Part shown: positions 16,300 through 23,945 of the stretch, in pieces | Position numbering within the stretch: the first letter of the stretch is position 1 | Layout of the letters: each line of letters opens with the position of its first letter | Assembly (NCBI GenBank): GCA_044432945.1 | Contig: JAWXUD010000020.1 | Coordinates: forward strand, 1-33,927 | DNA: 33,927 nt | Source of the DNA: JAWXUD01 sp044432945 | Lineage (GTDB): Bacteria > Cyanobacteriota > Vampirovibrionia > Gastranaerophilales > Gastranaerophilaceae | Reading direction: 5' to 3' | Notes under the pieces: model-generated | Told to the model about the DNA's origin: nothing | Seen by the model: the letters and a program-made list of their open reading frames with translations, nothing else | Database searches by the model: none | Position numbers and translations under genes: made by a program

Positions 16300-17613
16300 T
16301 TATTTAACACAACGTGCAACCGGTTGATACATATGACGGCCACCCATTATAGCGTTAAAACTTACAGTATCATCATCAAATAATAAATAGTATCCATACG
16401 TATCATCTGAACTATCTGACCAGTAACGGTAGTAATCTGGTGAATAAGTATCTCCATAAAAAGAATCCCCAGCATTAAATTCAGCTAATTTATCAGTATT
16501 TAATGTTAAATTAGAAGCTCCACTACTAGCCGTAATCTTATCAGTATCAAATAAATAATTAGCTAGGTCTGCTAGCTGTTGCATAGTCGGTAGGCTTTTA
16601 CCCTGCTCATCACATGCTTTCATCGCACCTGCCCAATAATCATTAGAAAAAGAAGTTGAGCCGTCACAATATTTTATCGCATCTTCACTCGTTTCATTCT
16701 GACAGTTAATAGGAACTATCGTTGCATCGTTTAAGTTCCAACAAGTTCCATCAATATATGTACCTAATGAAGAATTTTTAACATATATGTCATCACCGAC
16801 TGTATTTTTACCTTTATCCCCGTTCACATCAGCTAAAATCGCCACGCATTGCGATGCTTCTGAACGATTTGCCCCACCATCATATGGGTCTAACCAATCA
16901 CAATTTAGGTCATAATTAACCATCGCCTTTGTTCCATCAGCAAACACAAGTGCTACACTATCACTAGTAAAATCATTTTCAGACGAAGTCGCAGCAAAAA
17001 CCGTACCATCAACAAGCTCATCGACTGTGTACTCATCATCACAAGAACTAATTACAACATCAGGAAAGCATTCGCTTAGACTAGAACTGTCACAAATTTC
17101 ATTGATTTTTAAATATTTCGCTAATTCATCTACAAATTCGTTAGTTTTTGAATATCCTGTAAGTTTTTCATGAAACCTCATCTGATTCATCGCTTCTTCT
17201 AGTCGACTATCGAATAAAAGTTTTTTCTTAGCAAGAGCTTCTGATTGCATGTTACTAATCAAATTTGGCATTGTCATCGCCGCCACAACGCCTATGATAC
17301 CGAGGGTAATTAAGACTTCTGCTAGAGTAAACGCAGAACGTTTTTCCTGAATTTTCACGTCTTTGCGAGGAGCGAAGCGACAAAGCAATCTAGCTTTTGC
17401 TTCACGAACAACCCCGACCTCACGGTCACCCCGTCTTGCTTCACTCGCATTAAACGGCAGTGCGAAAAGCGTGGTTTTCGCTTTCTGCCTCTGCTCGCTT
17501 GCGTTCCACTGGAGGGGAATTAATCCCGCTTGAACAGACTGGTTCGCTTCACTCACCCTACCGCAAATCCGCCAGTTCAGAATGACGCTACTTCTGTCAA
17601 ATTGTTTTTTCAT
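16300..17613 (-). CDS. Prepilin-like (type IV pilin/pseudopilin) protein with an element-derived insertion in its leader
   Basis: The prepilin signature KRSAFTLAEVLITLGIIGV lies at about residues 91-109, giving an A|F cleavage site with Glu at +5 and a hydrophobic N-terminal helix. The secreted part (about 330 residues) has paired cysteines, a Ca-site-like DVNGDKGKNTVGDD loop as in pseudopilins, and a Tyr/Asp/Ser-rich C-terminus. Such proteins are numerous in Gastranaerophilales, as I recall. I prefer the ATG at 17613 because AAAGGAGA then lies at good spacing, whereas the ATG at 17622 is too close to it. Between MKKQF and VKIQEKRSA lie 79 codons of GC-richer, repeat-like sequence. Without them the leader would be a normal short prepilin leader. 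The usual -1 Gly is Ala. No pilus machinery is in the window. Confidence 0.8.
   Translation of the reverse strand: MKKQFDRSSVILNWRICGRVSEANQSVQAGLIPLQWNASEQRQKAKTTLFALPFNASEARRGDREVGVVREAKARLLCRFAPRKDVKIQEKRSAFTLAEVLITLGIIGVVAAMTMPNLISNMQSEALAKKKLLFDSRLEEAMNQMRFHEKLTGYSKTNEFVDELAKYLKINEICDSSSLSECFPDVVISSCDDEYTVDELVDGTVFAATSSENDFTSDSVALVFADGTKAMVNYDLNCDWLDPYDGGANRSEASQCVAILADVNGDKGKNTVGDDIYVKNSSLGTYIDGTCWNLNDATIVPINCQNETSEDAIKYCDGSTSFSNDYWAGAMKACDEQGKSLPTMQQLADLANYLFDTDKITASSGASNLTLNTDKLAEFNAGDSFYGDTYSPDYYRYWSDSSDDTYGYYLLFDDDTVSFNAIMGGRHMYQPVARCVK
17359..17598. repeat. GC-rich, hairpin-rich palindromic element inserted in frame in the prepilin gene
   Basis: About half G+C against roughly a third around it. 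It contains several short inverted repeats, for example GCGAAAA and TTTTCGC around GCGTGG (17462-17481), GACC-TCAC-GGTC and GGGA-ATTAA-TCCC, as well as recurring CGCTTCACTC words. Its ends resemble the dispersed GCGAGGAGCGAAGCGAC and GTCATTCTGAACT repeats (RPE- or MITE-like) found in many low-GC bacteria. GAC triplets at the two ends lie 237 bp (79 codons) apart, so a 3-bp duplication with preserved frame is possible. The mobile origin is inference. Confidence 0.6.
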
Positions 17614-17640
17614 AAATTTCATTCTCCTTTAAATTCTTCG

Positions 17641-17711
17641 TTTAGTTATCCTGATTTAGATAAATAATAACTAAAAATATCCATATCATAAGAAATATAT
17701 ATCATATATGG
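17641..17711. promoter_or_regulatory. Inverted repeats in the divergent prepilin/XRE-regulator gap
   Basis: A perfect 9-bp inverted repeat, TTTAGTTAT (17641-17649) and ATAACTAAA (17667-17675), lies 28-62 bases upstream of the prepilin start. A second imperfect repeat, CCATATCATA to TCATATATGG (17681-17711), follows. Both are plausible operators for the adjacent XRE regulator. No binding can be shown from sequence alone. Confidence 0.35.
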
Positions 17712-17752
17712 TTATTATTGTCAATTATTAACCAAAATGGCATATTTTATTA

Positions 17753-17780
17753 TTGAGATTTTCAATTAGAGTAATATAAT
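17753..17780 (+). promoter_or_regulatory. Promoter of the XRE regulator
   Basis: TTGAGA (17753-17758), a 16-base spacer and TATAAT (17775-17780). The ATG at 17794 follows only 13 bases after the -10, so the leader would be about seven bases and would clip the GGTAGGGG ribosome-binding site. An alternative TTGTCA at 17718 with TATTTT at 17743 (spacer 19) would give a longer leader. Confidence 0.5.
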
Positions 17781-17793
17781 TGAGGTAGGGGTA

Positions 17794-18108
17794 ATGCAAA
17801 ATACAAAACAGAACATTGGACGAAGATTATCAGAACTTCGTAAAAAAGCAGGGTTAAAGCAAGCAGATTTAGCTGAGCTTATTGGGGTAGAGCCACAGTA
17901 TGTAAGCAAAATTGAGTGTGGATATTGTTATCCTTCATTTGAATTGTTAGATAAAATTGCCTCAAAGATGGGGCTTGAAACATATAAACTATTGCAGGTC
18001 TCACATATTAAATCGTGTGAAGAACTCAAGCAAGAAATTAATGAAAAAATAAATCATTTTGAGATTTCGCAGCTACAATTAATTCATAGAATTATTAATC
18101 AAATTTAG
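17794..18108 (+). CDS. XRE-family helix-turn-helix transcriptional regulator
   Basis: A 104-residue protein. A Cro/C1-type HTH occupies residues about 8-62 (IGRRLSELRKKAGLKQADLA, then VEPQYVSKIECGYCYPSFELL). A C-terminal helical tail of about 40 residues probably mediates dimerisation. It is divergent from the prepilin-like gene across a gap with inverted repeats, so autoregulation and control of that gene are reasonable guesses. It ends 8 bases before the convergent patatin gene. No phage genes are nearby. Confidence 0.9.
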   Translation: MQNTKQNIGRRLSELRKKAGLKQADLAELIGVEPQYVSKIECGYCYPSFELLDKIASKMGLETYKLLQVSHIKSCEELKQEINEKINHFEISQLQLIHRIINQI

Positions 18109-18116
18109 TTATATAA

Positions 18117-19319
18117 CTACTTGCTGAATTCTTTTAAAAACGCTTCAGCTTCTTTTATATCTAATTGAATTTTTGTTATTATCTCAGCTAAAGAAGCCAA
18201 TACAAATTTATCATTTTTAATCCCTGCAGGCCCAATCAATGGGACATTTTGTAGATTTGAGTAAAAATCATTTTTGAATTTTTTCAATGCGATATAAACT
18301 GATTTATTTAAAGTGCAATCATAATCGTGAATATCAGCAAATAGTTCACCTAGTTTGATTTTTGCAGGAATAATTTTATTAATTTTTATAAGATTTTTCA
18401 TTTCGATTAGATAAATTAAAATCATTTTATTTTTTTCTAAAATACTAGTTTTTTTCTTAGGTAATGATTTTTTAAAATAATCCATTGTCTGTTCATAGCC
18501 TAACTTTATTAACGCTTCTCGTTTGTCCTGTGCGATGTTGAAATCAACAATAATTATGTCGCCTGTATTAAGTACAACATAATCAAATTTATCACAATTG
18601 CCATACATTTCAGTAATAAAAGTAGTAGAATTTGCTGTCATACAGCTATAAATAGCGTTAGCAAAATCAAGAGCGTTCATATCCTTGTGTTCAATCAATC
18701 CTTCTAATCTAAATTCTAAGATTCTTTCATTATCATTCATAATGTTAGGAGAAAGCTTCCACATCGGTAAGCTTTTTTGTAAATCACCATCAACTAAAAT
18801 CATATTATTATATTCTATAGGCTTCATCAACCCTGGCATACTTGAAGAAATCCTTATAGCTTTGGCTATTTCATAATCAGGTGTTTCGAATTTAGAAAAT
18901 TCTTTACAAGAAAAATTCGACAAATCTGTTGTAATAATAATCAAATTTTTATCAATATCGCCAAAAGTAACGGCTTTATTATGACCTTTTTTGTATTTGT
19001 CGCCATAATATTTCATCTCTATAAGCTCTCTTAGCCATTCTAAAAAAACTTCCCCCTTACTTAGTGCAAATTTAGGTCCTATTGTTAATTGAATGTCTTT
19101 AAACAATTCATAATTTATTTTTAAAAATATATCTTTTATCTCATCGGAATTAAATCCAATAGCTAGGAAAGAAGCAATAATCGAACCGACTGAAGACCCG
19201 ACTAAAGTATTAGGCATAATGCCAATATCTTCAAGTGCCTGAATAGCACCAACATAAGCCATACCACGTACCGCACCACCACCAAATAAGCAAGTATAAT
19301 TTAAATAATCTTTAACCAT
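18117..19319 (-). CDS. Patatin-like phospholipase
   Basis: A 400-residue protein with the patatin catalytic set: oxyanion-hole motif GGGAVRG (13-19), nucleophile Ser43 in GSSVG (41-45), and Asp177 in VDGD (176-179) as the dyad partner. These enzymes hydrolyse acyl esters of phospholipids. The N-terminal domain (to about 215) is the patatin fold, and the C-terminal half is helical and unassigned. There is no signal peptide, so it acts inside the cell or is exported by another route. The ATG has no Shine-Dalgarno but lies exactly six bases after TATAAT, suggesting leaderless expression. Confidence 0.93.
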   Translation of the reverse strand: MVKDYLNYTCLFGGGAVRGMAYVGAIQALEDIGIMPNTLVGSSVGSIIASFLAIGFNSDEIKDIFLKINYELFKDIQLTIGPKFALSKGEVFLEWLRELIEMKYYGDKYKKGHNKAVTFGDIDKNLIIITTDLSNFSCKEFSKFETPDYEIAKAIRISSSMPGLMKPIEYNNMILVDGDLQKSLPMWKLSPNIMNDNERILEFRLEGLIEHKDMNALDFANAIYSCMTANSTTFITEMYGNCDKFDYVVLNTGDIIIVDFNIAQDKREALIKLGYEQTMDYFKKSLPKKKTSILEKNKMILIYLIEMKNLIKINKIIPAKIKLGELFADIHDYDCTLNKSVYIALKKFKNDFYSNLQNVPLIGPAGIKNDKFVLASLAEIITKIQLDIKEAEAFLKEFSK

Positions 19320-19383
19320 TGTTCTATTATACTACTATTTATAATAATTTTACCTACTTTGTTGGGTGTATTTTTGTAATAAG

Positions 19384-19411
19384 AAAGCCCTATATTTTAT
19401 TATAGAGCTTT
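19384..19411 (-). terminator. Hairpin terminator of the HEAT-like gene
   Basis: AAAGC-C-CTATA pairs with TATAG-A-GCTTT around TTTTAT. The 10 paired bases contain one C/A mismatch and are followed on the minus strand by a U-rich run broken by C and A. Confidence 0.55.
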
Positions 19412-19437
19412 AATGTATTTATTAAAAAAATTAGTTT

Positions 19438-19722
19438 CTAAGCGGCTTTAGAGCATTCAATTTCACGAATAAGGTATTCAGCAACCCATTCAAAATCTTT
19501 GTTATTTAAAGCAGCTTTTTTAAGATGTTCAACAGAAGCATCGCCAATTCTAATCAAAGACATTGCCACAACGCCACGTTTAACGCCTCTAACCAATTGT
19601 AATTGATCAACCAACAAAGGTAGAGCTTTTGTTCCAATATTTACTAATTTATTTTCTAACTCATTTTTTGTTGAGTTATCAGCAGTTTCTAATTTTGAAA
19701 GAATTTCTTTTACAGTTTCCAT
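19438..19722 (-). CDS. Small HEAT-repeat-like protein
   Basis: A 94-residue helical protein. The stretch GTKALPLLVDQL, followed by RGVKRGVVAMSLIRIGD and SVEHLKKAA, has the two-helix spacing of HEAT/PBS-lyase repeats, with room for about two units. The ATG at 19722 is chosen because GGAG lies 6 bases before it. An in-frame TTG four codons upstream overlaps that site. HEAT proteins are protein-protein adaptors. No partner gene is evident, and the function is unknown. Confidence 0.7.
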   Translation of the reverse strand: METVKEILSKLETADNSTKNELENKLVNIGTKALPLLVDQLQLVRGVKRGVVAMSLIRIGDASVEHLKKAALNNKDFEWVAEYLIREIECSKAA

Positions 19723-19811
19723 GTTAATCTCCAATATTTTTCTATATTCTAATTATAAGTCAGAATATAACAAAAGTTTGATTTCCTTACATAATCTTTA
19801 TATCATGTAAA

Positions 19812-19838
19812 GAAGCCATTATCATAAATAATAGCTTC
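19812..19838 (-). terminator. Hairpin downstream of the 687-residue protein gene
   Basis: GAAGC-C-ATTAT pairs with ATAAT-A-GCTTC around CATAA, giving a 10-bp stem with one mismatch. On the minus strand it is followed by UUU. It lies 28 bases past the stop at 19866. Confidence 0.55.
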
Positions 19839-19865
19839 AATTAATATATTATATTTTTATAAAAT

Positions 19866-21929
19866 CTATGTATAAATTTGTAAAGTTCTTTCAATGTTTG
19901 AGCTAATTGCTGTTTGAATTGATTCATACTCAGTTTCTAAAGAGGTATGTTCAGTGTCAATACTTTCAAGTTCCATATCATATTGTAAATCTTTAGTTTC
20001 AATTTTTGCCATTTCTTTTGTGTATTCAGCCTCTGCGATTGCAAGAGCGGTGTCATCATAATCTTCAGTGATATCACCGACATTTGAATATATTACGCTT
20101 TCCCATTCGCCATCATCGTTAGCTTGTGACATTGTAACCAATCCTGCTTCAAGTGCGAACGTGATCCAATCAGCATTGCTTGCCGTACCATCATTGACTA
20201 TGGCATATGTACTAGCAGCACCGTTACCCATTGCCTCAAATAAATTTGTGTACCACTCAGCTTTATGATCAGCATTACCACTGTTTGTAGAATCTGTACT
20301 ATCAATCCAAGCAACGTTTGGTTCTCCAAAATAGCTCATCATAATGTCAAGTGTAAATATGTTTAATACTTCCTGAAACTCATCTGAAATCTTATCAGAT
20401 AGGTCATTAGTTGTATCGCTATCGTTATCATATTGATCAATTAACATACTAATACCAGTGCTACTTTGTAATAATGAGTAATCAGTTGAATCAACAGCGT
20501 TTTCATCACCGAATAATATTTCAGAGAATGTTTCACATAGTCCAACATATGTATCATACAATTCATCACCAGCACTATAGAATTTCATTGGATCAATATT
20601 CCAAGAATATGAATTTAACCAATCTGTATATGCTGTAGAAAGTTCTGCCTGCAACTCTTCTTCGATATATGAAGTATAACACGTATATTCTGATTCAAAG
20701 AATAATTCATCATCGCTATTTATGCTAAGTGCATTAAACTCAGTACTGTCAAATATGTCTGACAAATCGAAAGCTGTAGTACAATAATTAGCTATAGATA
20801 ATGTTATTTCACTGTTAGTAACTGAACTTGTAGCAGGTTGCTCAGCGGTACCTTCGCTTTCATCAGTATAGACGCTTGATTTATATGTAATATTACCATC
20901 AGCATCAGTATTCTTTACAACAGTTACAACAGAATCTCCAAAATCAATTAAAAGTGTGTTATCGTTTCCTCCCTTATTAAAAGTAAAGGCGTCAGTTATT
21001 CCTGACATTGGTGATGTATATGTTGTATTATTTGTACTCATTCCATATTTATCTAAAAAATCATTCAAATTGGTTTTAATACTTTCGTAAGAATCATTAT
21101 CGGTTCCGCTTACTAAATAACTAGCAGCTATTGTGTCTAAATAGTCTATAAATTGAGCAGTATAGACAGCATTATTGCTTGTAGCATCAGTCGTTGCAGT
21201 TTGAAAATCTGTTAATGTCTTGCTACTACCACTAATAGCTAATTCAGAATAAGCTGTATTATAAAAAACATCATTAACACCACTACTAGCTTGAGTTATC
21301 ATAGTTTCATAGGTTTCTGCGATCTCTGATGTATATTTTGTGTATTGATAGTAACTATCTGATGTTAACATCGCATCATAACCAGAATATGTTATGCCAT
21401 CAGCACTTCCATCATCATATGTACCACCAAGATACATTGCTTTTAATTCTTCTGCTGAATAACCTAAATCTCCAGCTACATTTCCATCAGAATCATAATA
21501 GTTGACAAATCCTGTGCTGGCATCAGTATATTTCTCATCTATTGTGTCAAAATATGTTGTATCCTGTGATAAACCATACATTCCTAAGAATGTTGTTAAG
21601 TCACCGTTTGAGTTTTGATAATTAGCTGCATCTGTTTCTGAAACCAAAATTTGCCCAGAAGAATTCATTAAGCCATATTGGTTGTTATATTGACTATAAT
21701 TAGTCATAGAGTTAAATGTTAACTCTGTATAAGATGTTGAATCATCAGCGTTATAGTTTGTAAACATCATTTGTGTTTGATTCAGTGCATCTACATAAGC
21801 CTCACTTACCGAAGAACTCTCAGTAGCAAGACGAATCTTTGCGTTGTTAAGCAATTGAGCGCTTAACTCGTTATCAGATATGCGAGATGTTATTGATAAT
21901 AATCTTGCTTGTCCTGCTGCCATTCCCAT
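19866..21929 (-). CDS. Large Ser/Thr/Asp/Tyr-rich surface- or filament-like protein with conserved-looking ends
   Basis: A 687-residue protein. The N-terminus (MGMAAGQARLLSITSRISDN, then a helical stretch to about 55) and the C-terminal coiled coil (about 630-687: AKIETKDLQYDMELESIDTE, SLETEYESIQTAISSNIERT) look like ends shared by a protein family that I recall from Gastranaerophilales genomes. The 570 residues between are low in Lys and rich in Thr, Ser, Asp, Tyr and Asn, as in secreted proteins. Helical ends bracketing a variable middle is the plan of flagellin and hook-associated proteins, although no flagellin signature is present. No signal peptide. The ATG follows AAAGGA by 12 bases. 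It may be the last gene after the PilZ and PLP genes. Function unknown. Confidence 0.72.
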   Translation of the reverse strand: MGMAAGQARLLSITSRISDNELSAQLLNNAKIRLATESSSVSEAYVDALNQTQMMFTNYNADDSTSYTELTFNSMTNYSQYNNQYGLMNSSGQILVSETDAANYQNSNGDLTTFLGMYGLSQDTTYFDTIDEKYTDASTGFVNYYDSDGNVAGDLGYSAEELKAMYLGGTYDDGSADGITYSGYDAMLTSDSYYQYTKYTSEIAETYETMITQASSGVNDVFYNTAYSELAISGSSKTLTDFQTATTDATSNNAVYTAQFIDYLDTIAASYLVSGTDNDSYESIKTNLNDFLDKYGMSTNNTTYTSPMSGITDAFTFNKGGNDNTLLIDFGDSVVTVVKNTDADGNITYKSSVYTDESEGTAEQPATSSVTNSEITLSIANYCTTAFDLSDIFDSTEFNALSINSDDELFFESEYTCYTSYIEEELQAELSTAYTDWLNSYSWNIDPMKFYSAGDELYDTYVGLCETFSEILFGDENAVDSTDYSLLQSSTGISMLIDQYDNDSDTTNDLSDKISDEFQEVLNIFTLDIMMSYFGEPNVAWIDSTDSTNSGNADHKAEWYTNLFEAMGNGAASTYAIVNDGTASNADWITFALEAGLVTMSQANDDGEWESVIYSNVGDITEDYDDTALAIAEAEYTKEMAKIETKDLQYDMELESIDTEHTSLETEYESIQTAISSNIERTLQIYT

Positions 21930-21949
21930 AATTTAATTTTGTCCTTTCA

Positions 21950-21981
21950 AATCCTTAGTAACTGGGTTTACATTAAGGATT
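21950..21981 (-). promoter_or_regulatory. Leader hairpin upstream of the 687-residue protein gene
   Basis: AATCCTTA and TAAGGATT (perfect 8-bp arms), extended by an inner GTAA/TTAC pairing with a bulge, enclose a short loop. The hairpin ends 20 bases before the ATG, just ahead of the AAAGGA site on the minus strand. No U-run follows, so a translational or stability role is as likely as termination of the upstream PLP gene. Confidence 0.45.
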
Positions 21982-22035
21982 ATCGGCAGGTTTATAAGAA
22001 TTCTTTAATTATCTATGTTATTTGTTACAAAATCG

Positions 22036-23082
22036 TTACAATTTATCTAATTTATTTAAAGCACGTTCAAGTGAATTTATTTTTTTTATAGTTGTACCAA
22101 CGCCACATAAAAGCATGGTTGAAGTATTATTAGTTTTTTCATCTTCAATATTAAACTCATTAAACAGTTTCTCTGATAGCTCTACTCCATTAAAATTTTT
22201 GTGCTTAATCAATATTTTTAACGGGTCATCTCCGCTAAATTCTATATTTTTAAAATCCAATTTCATATCATTTATAGTAATTATCAAATCATCAATTTTA
22301 TTCTTACATTTCGCACTTTTTAGATAATTGATATTAGCCTCAATCGTTGCTAATAGTGGATATGAGGGGGAAGTTGTTGAGATTTTTTTTAAAGCAGATG
22401 TAGGTGATAACTTGCAATTACAGTGTAATAGTGCTGTTGGATTTAACCCACCTGCAGTTTTGTGAAGCGATTGAATAGTATAATCTGCAATCTTGACAGC
22501 AGAGGTTGGTAATTTATCACTAAATGGATATAACGCTCCATGTGCCTCATCAACTATCAAAAACGTATTATGTTTTTTGCAAATCTGAGCAATACTTTTT
22601 ATATCACAAACTATTCCTTCATAACTTGGTGAGGTTATAATTGTAGCTTTTGGAGAATACATTTTTAATAAATTTTCAAATTGGCAAACATCAATTTTAT
22701 CAGGGATATCCCAATTATTAATCTGGTTTAGCGAATAAAAAATAGGCTTGCAACCAGCAAGTTCAACTGCGTTGCAATGGGCCATATGAGCATTATCCCA
22801 TATTAAAATTTTGTCGTTGGGGCTAGTACATGCCAAAACAGCAGCAATAATCCCTGAAGTCGACCCATTAGTTAAAAAATGCGTACTTATAGTTCCATAA
22901 ATTTTACTAGCAGATTGTTCAGCTTTCAATAAGGCTGTTTCAGGGGCATGTGCGTCAGTTTCTGAAATATCATATTTATAAAGTTGTCGAAATTTGTTGA
23001 ATATAAAAAAGTTCTGATTGTGAGAGGGCGTAGTAAATAAAATTTTACGATTTTTTCTTTTAAAAAGTGAAATAAGACTCAT
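22036..23082 (-). CDS. PLP-dependent Orn/Lys/Arg decarboxylase-family protein, short form
   Basis: Fold type I PLP enzyme of the basic-amino-acid decarboxylase family. It shows TTPSHNQ near 17, DISETDAH at 38, FLTNGSTSGI at 69-78, the cofactor Asp178 with His181 (VDEAHGA), and Schiff-base Lys208 in SLHKTAGG. At 348 residues it is shorter than typical members (roughly 450 or more). The C-terminal Orn_DC_C-like domain is reduced to about 100 residues, but the frame is intact. Substrate (lysine, arginine or ornithine) is unclear, and the protein could have lost decarboxylase activity. It starts 2 bases after the PilZ gene and is clearly co-transcribed with it. Confidence 0.82.
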   Translation of the reverse strand: MSLISLFKRKNRKILFTTPSHNQNFFIFNKFRQLYKYDISETDAHAPETALLKAEQSASKIYGTISTHFLTNGSTSGIIAAVLACTSPNDKILIWDNAHMAHCNAVELAGCKPIFYSLNQINNWDIPDKIDVCQFENLLKMYSPKATIITSPSYEGIVCDIKSIAQICKKHNTFLIVDEAHGALYPFSDKLPTSAVKIADYTIQSLHKTAGGLNPTALLHCNCKLSPTSALKKISTTSPSYPLLATIEANINYLKSAKCKNKIDDLIITINDMKLDFKNIEFSGDDPLKILIKHKNFNGVELSEKLFNEFNIEDEKTNNTSTMLLCGVGTTIKKINSLERALNKLDKL

Positions 23083-23084
23083 AA

Positions 23085-23675
23085 TTATTTATTACGGATT
23101 TCGATGCTTCTAGTAACACAATATTGGGCTAACGCCATTTTTTCTTTATTTGAATTCATTGCAAATCTTCCAGAGAGTGTATATGAACCCTCATTATTTC
23201 TTTCTATCCTAATAGGTAGAAATTTAGCACTGACATTAATATTTTTTGCTAAAGAAAGAGTTAGGGAGTATTCCTTATCAATATCGAAATGAGCAGATGT
23301 CTTAAATTTCATACCACCAGCTGAAATATCTAAAGTTAAGACCTTTAGAGCTTCATCATCACTATATAATTCAATATTATTCACATATTTTACACGAGTG
23401 TATTGACGTCTTTGAAGATATTTATGCTTTGCAGGGTTGACTATAAGAAGAGAGTTGCCATTGATTTCTTTAGGATATGAATTAAAATAAAGCATGCCAT
23501 TTTTATTGTTAGTATAAAATTCACAATAATTATGTTTTAAAAACCCAACCGCTTCACTTTCAAGTTCAATAGTAAATCCCTGAGAAGTAACCTCTGTGAT
23601 TACACCACGATTAGCATTTTTAAAGTTGTGCGGAACAACGGTTATTTTTTCATTTTTTTCAATTAATTCTCTCAT
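23085..23675 (-). CDS. PilZ-domain c-di-GMP-binding protein (YcgR-like architecture)
   Basis: A 196-residue protein. The N-terminal half (1-85) resembles the YcgR-N type beta-barrel. The PilZ domain spans about 86-190, with RxxxR at 90-94 (RQYTR) and DxSxxG at 116-121 (DISAGG), the two motifs that bind cyclic di-GMP. Such proteins act as effectors of c-di-GMP on motility, pili or exopolysaccharide. It has a GAGGAA site before the ATG. It is followed 2 bases later by the decarboxylase-like gene and then the 687-residue protein, so a second-messenger link to that surface protein is possible. Confidence 0.92.
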   Translation of the reverse strand: MRELIEKNEKITVVPHNFKNANRGVITEVTSQGFTIELESEAVGFLKHNYCEFYTNNKNGMLYFNSYPKEINGNSLLIVNPAKHKYLQRRQYTRVKYVNNIELYSDDEALKVLTLDISAGGMKFKTSAHFDIDKEYSLTLSLAKNINVSAKFLPIRIERNNEGSYTLSGRFAMNSNKEKMALAQYCVTRSIEIRNK

Positions 23676-23754
23676 TATAATTCCTCAGTATTTATATATG
23701 AATATTACAATATTTATACACATCATGTCAACTTATTAATTAATTAGTGCAAAA

Positions 23755-23769
23755 GGGGGCTACGCCCCC
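23755..23769 (-). terminator. Second of two tandem terminator hairpins
   Basis: GGGGGC-TAC-GCCCCC, a 6-bp all-GC stem. On the minus strand it is followed by TTTT. Confidence 0.6.
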
Positions 23770-23776
23770 AAAAAAA

Positions 23777-23799
23777 TGCTCCACTATACTTGTGGAGCA
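23777..23799 (-). terminator. First of two tandem terminator hairpins
   Basis: TGCTCCAC and GTGGAGCA form an 8-bp stem around TATACTT. On the minus strand a run of seven T follows directly, a textbook intrinsic terminator. It lies 124 bases beyond the secY-operon terminator and upstream of the PilZ gene, so it must end some other minus-strand transcript. Confidence 0.75.
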
Positions 23800-23893
23800 A
23801 ACTGAGCAATCAGAAGAGTTGAGGATTTACATATCTATCATAGCTTAGTTTTTTATATTAACATTAGCAGATTCGATTATAATTGATAGAAAA

Positions 23894-23922
23894 AAGTAAC
23901 CCCTAAAATATAGAGGTTACTT
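23894..23922 (-). terminator. Terminator of the rpsE-secY operon
   Basis: AAGTAACC and GGTTACTT (8 bp, extended by CT/AG pairs) enclose an AT-rich loop. A six-base T-run follows on the minus strand. It lies 24 bases past the secY stop. Confidence 0.85.
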
Positions 23923-23945
23923 AATCATTTAGTATTATAAATCAA

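Noticed and set aside
22022..22327. 101-codon plus-strand frame opposite the PLP enzyme gene
   Set aside because: It is antisense to a gene with clear cofactor motifs, with no Shine-Dalgarno. A shadow frame.
22036..23082. PLP decarboxylase-like gene considered as a truncated pseudogene
   Set aside because: The frame is intact, all cofactor-binding residues are present and it is tightly coupled to the PilZ gene. A short form is the simpler reading.
23747..23848. 33-codon plus-strand frame starting GTG through the tandem hairpins
   Set aside because: No ribosome-binding site, it runs through two terminator stems, and its composition follows the hairpins. Probably chance.
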